In this document: positions 59,027-64,000 of the stretch, one piece after another
Numbering within the stretch: position 1 is the stretch's first letter
How the letters are laid out: each line of letters starts with the position of its first letter
Assembly (NCBI GenBank): GCA_947644545.1
Contig: CANRZW010000013.1
Coordinates: 1 to 64,000, forward strand
Reading direction: 5' to 3'
From: an uncultured Lachnospiraceae bacterium
GTDB lineage: Bacteria; Bacillota; Clostridia; Lachnospirales; Lachnospiraceae
Length of the DNA: 64,000 nucleotides
The notes under the pieces: model-generated
What the model was told of the DNA's origin: nothing
Seen by the model: only the letters and a program-made list of their open reading frames with translations
The model's database searches: none
Translations under genes and position numbers: made by a program

Positions 59027-60640
59027 ATGGGGTTATATCGTATTTTGCTGGTAGATGACGAGGAGGAAGTCCGTAAGGGGATTATCCGCAAGATGGAATG
59101 GGAAAAGCTGGGATTCGAGGTGGCGGGGGATGCCGAGAACGGCGCGGAGGCGTTAGAGAAGGTGGAGCAGCTGCAGCCGGATGTGGTGATGACGGATATT
59201 CGTATGCCGTATATGGACGGACTGACATTGACGAAGCGGATCCGGGAGAAATATCCTTCGATCAGGATATTGATCTTCTCGGGCTATGATGATTTCGAGT
59301 ATGCGCAGCAGGCCATCAAGCTGCACGTGACGGAATATATTTTGAAACCGGTGAACGAGGAGGAACTGTCGGAGATCCTCACCAGAGTCAGGGAGAATCT
59401 GGACGAGGAGATCAAGCAGCGGCGTGATATCGATTCCCTGCGGGAGAGCTATCTGGGGAATCTGCCGATCCTGCGGGAACTTTTCCTGAACGATCTGGTG
59501 AGGGGTGCGGCGGATGCGGAAGCGGTGGTACCGAAGCTTGGGGAGTACGGTATCGATATTCTGGATGCCTGCAGATGGGTGGCGGCGGTCATTCATGTGG
59601 AGAAGTCGCAGACACAGACCCTGCCCCAGGAACTGATCCCCATTTCCGTACGGGGACTGGTAGAGGATTCCCTGCAGAGGTATTACAGGTTTGCCGTTTT
59701 TAATTCCATGGATGAGATTACCCTGATCGCGGCCATCGACGAACACAATACCCAGACAGGCTTAAGCAACCTGCTCCATGATATCTGTAAAGAGTGCCGC
59801 CGGGTGCTGGAGGTTGAGATCACCGTGGGCGTGGGCTGCAGCTGCGAGACATTGCCGGAGGTCAGCCGTTCTTACCAGTCGGCCATGGATGCGCTGGGGT
59901 ATCGGGCCATCGTCGGTACGGGCAGGCCTATCTATATCAATGATGTGGAGCCCGTGGGCAGAGGGAAGCTGCAGTTTAGTGAGAAAGACGAGGAAGAGCT
60001 GGTGGCGGCCATTAAGTTCGGGACGGCGGAGAAGATCGACAGCGTGATCCGGGAACTTTCAGGCCGGATGGACGATGCGAAGGTTCATATCAGACAGTAT
60101 CAGGCCTATATGATCTCCGTTGCCAACTATATGATCAGGCTGATGCAGCAGCACGATCTGGATATTGACGAGATGTTTGATTCCAAGGCGCAGTATGCGG
60201 AGGTGCTGGAAGGCATCTGCCGCCGGGAGGAATTCGCGGACCGGATCGCCGCGATCGCCTGCCGCATGAATGAGGTTATGAACCGGGAACGGGACAACAC
60301 TACGCGCAGGGTTATCCAGGAAGCGAAGGAATATATCAGGGAGCATTTCTCGGAACCGGATTTGTCGGTGGAGACGTTGTGCCGTCATCTGCATATGAGT
60401 CCGGCTTATTTCTCCACTGTTTTTAAGAAAGAGACCGGACAGGCTTATGTCAATTATCTGACCGAAGTAAGACTCAGAAAGGCAGTGGAACTTTTGAACG
60501 AAACCGACGACAAAACGTATATGATTGCGCAGAAAGTGGGTTACCAGGAACAGAATTATTTCAGCTATGTGTTTAAGAAGCGGTATGGTGTGTCGCCTAC
60601 CAAATACCGCGGGACGCAGTCGGAAGCGCAGCAGCAATAA
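59027..60640 (+). CDS. AraC-type response regulator (YesN-like)
   Basis: Encodes 537 residues. Receiver domain with D10, D11 and phosphoacceptor D57 (VVMTDIRMPYMDG), a middle helical region at about 130-420, and a C-terminal AraC HTH pair (DLSVETLCRHLHMSPAYFST, then YFSYVFKKRYGVSPTKYR). Paired with the kinase 20 bp downstream and sugar-binding proteins after it, so it likely controls sugar uptake genes. Start at 59027 after GAGAAAGGAACGG. Confidence 0.92.
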   Translation: MGLYRILLVDDEEEVRKGIIRKMEWEKLGFEVAGDAENGAEALEKVEQLQPDVVMTDIRMPYMDGLTLTKRIREKYPSIRILIFSGYDDFEYAQQAIKLHVTEYILKPVNEEELSEILTRVRENLDEEIKQRRDIDSLRESYLGNLPILRELFLNDLVRGAADAEAVVPKLGEYGIDILDACRWVAAVIHVEKSQTQTLPQELIPISVRGLVEDSLQRYYRFAVFNSMDEITLIAAIDEHNTQTGLSNLLHDICKECRRVLEVEITVGVGCSCETLPEVSRSYQSAMDALGYRAIVGTGRPIYINDVEPVGRGKLQFSEKDEEELVAAIKFGTAEKIDSVIRELSGRMDDAKVHIRQYQAYMISVANYMIRLMQQHDLDIDEMFDSKAQYAEVLEGICRREEFADRIAAIACRMNEVMNRERDNTTRRVIQEAKEYIREHFSEPDLSVETLCRHLHMSPAYFSTVFKKETGQAYVNYLTEVRLRKAVELLNETDDKTYMIAQKVGYQEQNYFSYVFKKRYGVSPTKYRGTQSEAQQQ

Positions 60641-60660
60641 CGCCACAGGAAAGGAGCGCC

Positions 60661-62451
60661 ATGGAACAGCAGATGCCGATGGGAACTGGCAGAAAGTCCA
60701 GCATCCGCTATACAATATTCAGATACTTTACGATCAGCGCTCTGGCGGTTATCGTTCTGATCGGGGTGACCCTTTATGCACAGATGTCCCAGCAGCTGAC
60801 GGCGGCCGTGCGGGAGGAGAATCAGGCTGTCCTGGGACAGATCAACCGTTCTGTGGATTCTTACCTGCGCACCATCATGAAGCTTTCTGACAGCTTATAC
60901 TACGGTGTTATCAAGAATGCGGATCTGGAGAAGGAGACGGTAAACAGCCAGATTACGCTGTTGTATGACAATAACAAGGACAGCATCGCCAATATCGCCC
61001 TGTTGTCCAAGGAAGGGGAGCTTCTGGAGGCGGTGCCGGCGGCGCGGCTGAAGACAGGCCTGGATGTGACGAAGGAACAGTGGTTTGGCAATACCCTCAA
61101 CCGAACGGACAACCTGCATTTTACCACGCCCCATGTGCAATATATATTCGATAATAATGAGAACCAGTACCGATGGGTCATTACCCTGACGCGGGCAGTG
61201 GAGATCACCCATGGTACTTCCACGGAGCAGGGAATCCTGCTGCTGGATATCCGCTACAGCAGTCTGCAGCAGATCCTGGACAATATTACCCTGGGCAATC
61301 AGGGATATCTGTATATGGTCAGCAGCGGCGGGGAACTGATCTACCATCCCCGGATGCAGATGATCGAGACGGGGCAGATGTCGGAAAACACCGCCATGGC
61401 GGCAGGCTACCGGGACGGCAGTTTTCGGGAACGATACGAAGGGGAGTGGCGCGAAGTCAGCGTGAAATCCGTGGGGTATACGGGTTGGAAACTGCTCAGC
61501 GTGACACCGGAAAAGGGACTGCCTCTGAGCAATCTGAAAATGCAGCTTTTTGCGGTCTTTGTGGTGGCGGCATTTCTGCTGGTGCTGGTACTGACCAATA
61601 ATTTCATCTCATCCCGCATCACCACGCCGATTCAGGAACTGGAGAAGTCTGTCAATGCGATCGAGGCGGGGGATCTGGATACGGAGGTGTACCAGGGCGG
61701 TTCTTATGAGATCAGGCATCTCGGTCGTTCTATCGGAGAGATGGCAAAGCGTATCAAGACGCTGATGGAAGATATCGTGGCGGAGCACGAATCCAAGCGG
61801 AAAAGCGAGTTTGATACCTTACAGTCCCAGATCAATCCGCATTTTTTGTACAATACCCTGGATATCATTGTGTGGATGATCGAGAATGAGCAGAAGCAGG
61901 ACGCCGTGCGGATCGTGACGGCGCTGGCGCGGTTTTTCAGGATCAGCTTAAGCAAAGGGAAAAGTATCATCACAGTAAAGGATGAGCTGGAGCATGTGCG
62001 GAATTATCTGATGATCCAGCAGACAAGATTCAAGAACAAGTTTGTGTATGAGATCGAAGCGGCAAAGGACGTGATGGATCTGGTGAGCCTGAAACTGATG
62101 CTGCAACCGTTGGTGGAGAATGCCATTTATCATGGTATGGAATTTATGGACGGGGACGGAGAGATCAGCATCAAGGTGTACCGGGAGGATACGGAGTTGT
62201 GGTTTCGGATCAGCGATAACGGGCTTGGCATGACGGCGGAACAGGCCAGGAGCCTTCTGGATGAACAGCATCATGTATCTTCCAAGCGGGGATCGGGCAT
62301 CGGCGTCAAGAATGTGAATGAGCGGATCAGACTGTATTTCGGTGAAAGCTACGGCCTTACGATCTGGTCGGAGCCGGATGAAGGAACGATCATTGAGATC
62401 CATCTTCCGGCGCAGGCGTATTCGGAGGCGGCACAGGAGGCACGGGTATGA
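60661..62451 (+). CDS. LytS/YesM-family sensor histidine kinase
   Basis: Encodes 596 residues. TM1 at about 20-41, an extracellular Cache-like sensor to about 290, TM2 at about 295-314, HAMP to about 370, then the His_kinase domain with H394 in QINPHFLYNTL and an HATPase (VENAIYHGM, DNGLGM, GIGVKNVNERI). It reads an outside signal directly or through the binding proteins that follow. Confidence 0.92.
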   Translation: MEQQMPMGTGRKSSIRYTIFRYFTISALAVIVLIGVTLYAQMSQQLTAAVREENQAVLGQINRSVDSYLRTIMKLSDSLYYGVIKNADLEKETVNSQITLLYDNNKDSIANIALLSKEGELLEAVPAARLKTGLDVTKEQWFGNTLNRTDNLHFTTPHVQYIFDNNENQYRWVITLTRAVEITHGTSTEQGILLLDIRYSSLQQILDNITLGNQGYLYMVSSGGELIYHPRMQMIETGQMSENTAMAAGYRDGSFRERYEGEWREVSVKSVGYTGWKLLSVTPEKGLPLSNLKMQLFAVFVVAAFLLVLVLTNNFISSRITTPIQELEKSVNAIEAGDLDTEVYQGGSYEIRHLGRSIGEMAKRIKTLMEDIVAEHESKRKSEFDTLQSQINPHFLYNTLDIIVWMIENEQKQDAVRIVTALARFFRISLSKGKSIITVKDELEHVRNYLMIQQTRFKNKFVYEIEAAKDVMDLVSLKLMLQPLVENAIYHGMEFMDGDGEISIKVYREDTELWFRISDNGLGMTAEQARSLLDEQHHVSSKRGSGIGVKNVNERIRLYFGESYGLTIWSEPDEGTIIEIHLPAQAYSEAAQEARV

Positions 62452-63410
62452 TAGGTAAAAGTGGAAAAGTGCTGATAGTGATATATATCGTATGCCTGGT
62501 AGTATTGTTTCTTATGTGCTCTACGGATCTGATTATTCGTGAGCCGGAGCGGGAGATCTATCAGATCGCGGTGATTATTGAGGATGTGCGGAGTGATAAT
62601 TACAGTAATTTCCGCAAGGGGATGGATCAGGCTGCTTTTGAGTTTAATGCGGATGTGCAGTTGATCACCCTGTATGAGAAACTGGATGTGCAGGAGCAGA
62701 TGGAGCTGATGGAGCGGGAACAGCAGGACGGTGCCGACGCACTGATCGTCGTTCCGGTGGAGGAAGAACAGGTATCGAAGAAGCAGATGACGATTCCGGT
62801 GATTCTGTTTCGAGCCGGTGTGGCGGATGCGTCCGGTGCAGGGAATGTGATCATCGATCATGAGAAGATGGGGAAATTGCTGGTCGAGAAGATTCTGGAA
62901 GAGCAGCCGGCCGAAACGCCTGTGTATGTGCTGACGGATTCGACAGGGCAGAGCGATATGGACCGCCTTTTTCTAAAAGGCGTCGATGCGGCACTCGCGG
63001 AAGAAGGGTGCAGGGTGCAGAGAATCATGAAGAACGAGGAAGACCGTTTCTGGATGATGCTGGAGAAGATCGGGATGGAGGATTTGGAAGAAGTGGTGAT
63101 CCTGGCGGAGAGTCAGGAGATCCTGACGGAAGCGGCAGGGGTTCTGGACGGCAGTGAGGAAACGGCAAGGGCCGTCAGAGGGCTTTACGGCCGAGGCACT
63201 ACCATACCGATCCTGAATTATCTGGACCGGGGACTGATCACGGGCATCTGTGTCACGGATGAATTCAGCCTGGGGTATTACAGTGTGCGGGAGGCGGTCC
63301 GGGCACTGGAGGGAGCGGGCAGCGTTCCTACGGTGATGGAGTCCTATTATATAGAAAAGAAGGATCTGCGCGATCCGGCGTTTGAGAAGATGCTGTTTCC
63401 GATCGAGTAA
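62448..63410 (+). CDS. membrane-anchored periplasmic-binding-protein-like sugar sensor
   Basis: Encodes 320 residues: an N-terminal hydrophobic helix at about 8-24 ending in C24 without a clean lipobox, then a type I sugar-binding fold (YQIAVIIEDVRSDNYSNF, DGADALIVVP, LLVEKILEEQPAETPVYVL). It overlaps the kinase stop by four bases and is thus coupled to it. Likely presents a sugar to the kinase rather than to a transporter. Confidence 0.8.
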   Translation: MIGKSGKVLIVIYIVCLVVLFLMCSTDLIIREPEREIYQIAVIIEDVRSDNYSNFRKGMDQAAFEFNADVQLITLYEKLDVQEQMELMEREQQDGADALIVVPVEEEQVSKKQMTIPVILFRAGVADASGAGNVIIDHEKMGKLLVEKILEEQPAETPVYVLTDSTGQSDMDRLFLKGVDAALAEEGCRVQRIMKNEEDRFWMMLEKIGMEDLEEVVILAESQEILTEAAGVLDGSEETARAVRGLYGRGTTIPILNYLDRGLITGICVTDEFSLGYYSVREAVRALEGAGSVPTVMESYYIEKKDLRDPAFEKMLFPIE

Positions 63411-63434
63411 TCCTGCTTCGGCATGGAGGTAAGA

Positions 63435-64000
63435 ATGAAAAGAATATTTATATTGCTGATCGTGTGCCTGCTTTTGACTTCCTGTCAGGGAGTGAGTAAG
63501 GAGGAGGAGAAGACATCGATCCGCATCGGTATCAGCTTATACCGAGGGGACGATACCTTTATCAATAATATTCGCAGCATCATAGAGGAGAAGGCGAAGG
63601 AATATGAGCGGGAGAGCGGCATCAAGGTGACGCTGGACATTCAGGAGGCCAAGGGCAGTCAGAATACCCAGAATAATCAGGTGGAGCGGTTCATCTCATT
63701 AGGCTGTGACGTGCTGTGCATCAATCCGGTGGATCGAACGGACACTTCGCTGATCATTGATAAGGCGATGACCGCGGGGGTGCCCGTGGTGTTCTTTAAC
63801 CGTCAGCCGGTGGAGGAGGATATGAACCGCTGGGACAAGCTCTTCTATGTGGGCGTGGATGCAAAGGAGACGGCTGTCCTGCAGGGCCAGATGGTGGTGG
63901 ACCTGTACCGAAAACAGCCGGAAGCGGTTGACTTAAACGAGGATGGCGTAGTCAGTTATGTGATGTTAGAGGGAGAGACCAGCCATCAGGATTCCCTGAT
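63435..64000 (+). CDS. mglB: galactose/methylgalactoside-binding lipoprotein MglB-like (partial)
   Basis: The first 188 residues are visible; the gene continues past the window. Signal peptide with lipobox LLTSC (Cys about 17), then a ribose/galactose-binding fold (IRIGISLYRGDDTFINNI, GCDVLCINPVDRT, VPVVFFNRQP) and a calcium-site loop DLNEDGVVSY typical of MglB. RBS ATGGAGGTAAG. An mgl-type ABC transporter would be expected to follow. Confidence 0.85.
   Translation, partial: MKRIFILLIVCLLLTSCQGVSKEEEKTSIRIGISLYRGDDTFINNIRSIIEEKAKEYERESGIKVTLDIQEAKGSQNTQNNQVERFISLGCDVLCINPVDRTDTSLIIDKAMTAGVPVVFFNRQPVEEDMNRWDKLFYVGVDAKETAVLQGQMVVDLYRKQPEAVDLNEDGVVSYVMLEGETSHQDSL

Noticed and set aside
1..64000. 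tRNA or rRNA genes
   Set aside because: No cloverleaf with a GGTTCGAATCC-type T arm or rRNA segment was recognised on either strand when reading through intergenic regions.

Overview
The window looks like a chromosomal piece of a low-to-mid GC anaerobic Firmicute, most probably a gut Lachnospiraceae. The evidence is the gene order tmcAL | pta-(DUF177)-rpmF-plsX-acpP-rnc-smc-ftsY and ylxM-ffh-rpsP-khpA-rimM-trmD-rplS, a two-gene minimal SUF (sufC plus a short SufB/D), a Bce-type peptide sensing module, FeoAB, a YesMN-like two-component system, and strong AGGAGG-type ribosome binding sites. The assignment is inference from gene content; no rRNA is present to confirm it.

Layout. 0-1.7 kb: an AlbA_2 ATP-binding regulator that ends early, and a small unknown gene. 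1.7-6.6 kb: a BceRSAB-like response regulator, intramembrane-sensing kinase, ABC ATPase and FtsX-type permease, with a candidate BceR-type operator before the transporter. 6.6-8.1 kb: an MBL-fold hydrolase divergent from a GNAT acetyltransferase. 8.2-15.0 kb: a ribbon-helix-helix regulator divergent from a cluster of six zinc-ribbon genes; four are single-pass membrane proteins with different outer domains (TPR, YD/RHS-like repeats), and the last is a zinc ribbon fused to the tail of a GH25 lysozyme. 15.5-27.7 kb: HPr-like proteins without the catalytic His, DUF1905, DUF2200, an ECF transporter (S, fused AA', T), an epimerase, FeoAB, SufC/SufB, cardiolipin synthase, acyltransferase. 27.8-42.2 kb: core housekeeping genes, then threonine dehydratase, a YitT-like membrane protein, a GH25 lysozyme and a DUF1905-C39 fusion.

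42.2-54.66 kb is accessory DNA. The left part (to 45.74 kb) is a patchwork of gene remnants, a P-loop kinase and unknown genes. The right part (45,745-54,655) is an 8.9-kb integrative element. It is bounded by a 29-bp imperfect direct repeat (19 bp exact core) and by paired GTGACAA arm-type repeats at both ends. It carries a repressor/Cro pair, a frameshifted excisionase, replication-initiation genes, a Holliday resolvase-like nuclease, a small RHH regulator, a run of tiny duplicated genes, and a tyrosine integrase next to its right end. It has no capsid, tail, relaxase or conjugation genes. It sits exactly on the -35 box of the ylxM-ffh promoter.

The most striking signal is a cassette of about 250-500 bp present three times across this accessory DNA (42.84, 45.17 and 50.77 kb). 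Each encodes a 31-residue membrane peptide (holin-like toxin family) behind a strong promoter and an RBS held in a hairpin. An opposing promoter beyond the 3' end would make an antisense RNA of about 100 nt. This is the architecture of a type I toxin-antitoxin system. One copy is inside the element and two lie just outside it; one of the outer copies is visibly decaying in both promoters.

54.7-64 kb: the SRP/ribosome maturation operon (ylxM to rplS), then an AraC-type response regulator, LytS/YesM-like histidine kinase, a membrane-anchored sugar-binding protein and the start of an MglB-like galactose-binding lipoprotein, cut by the window end.
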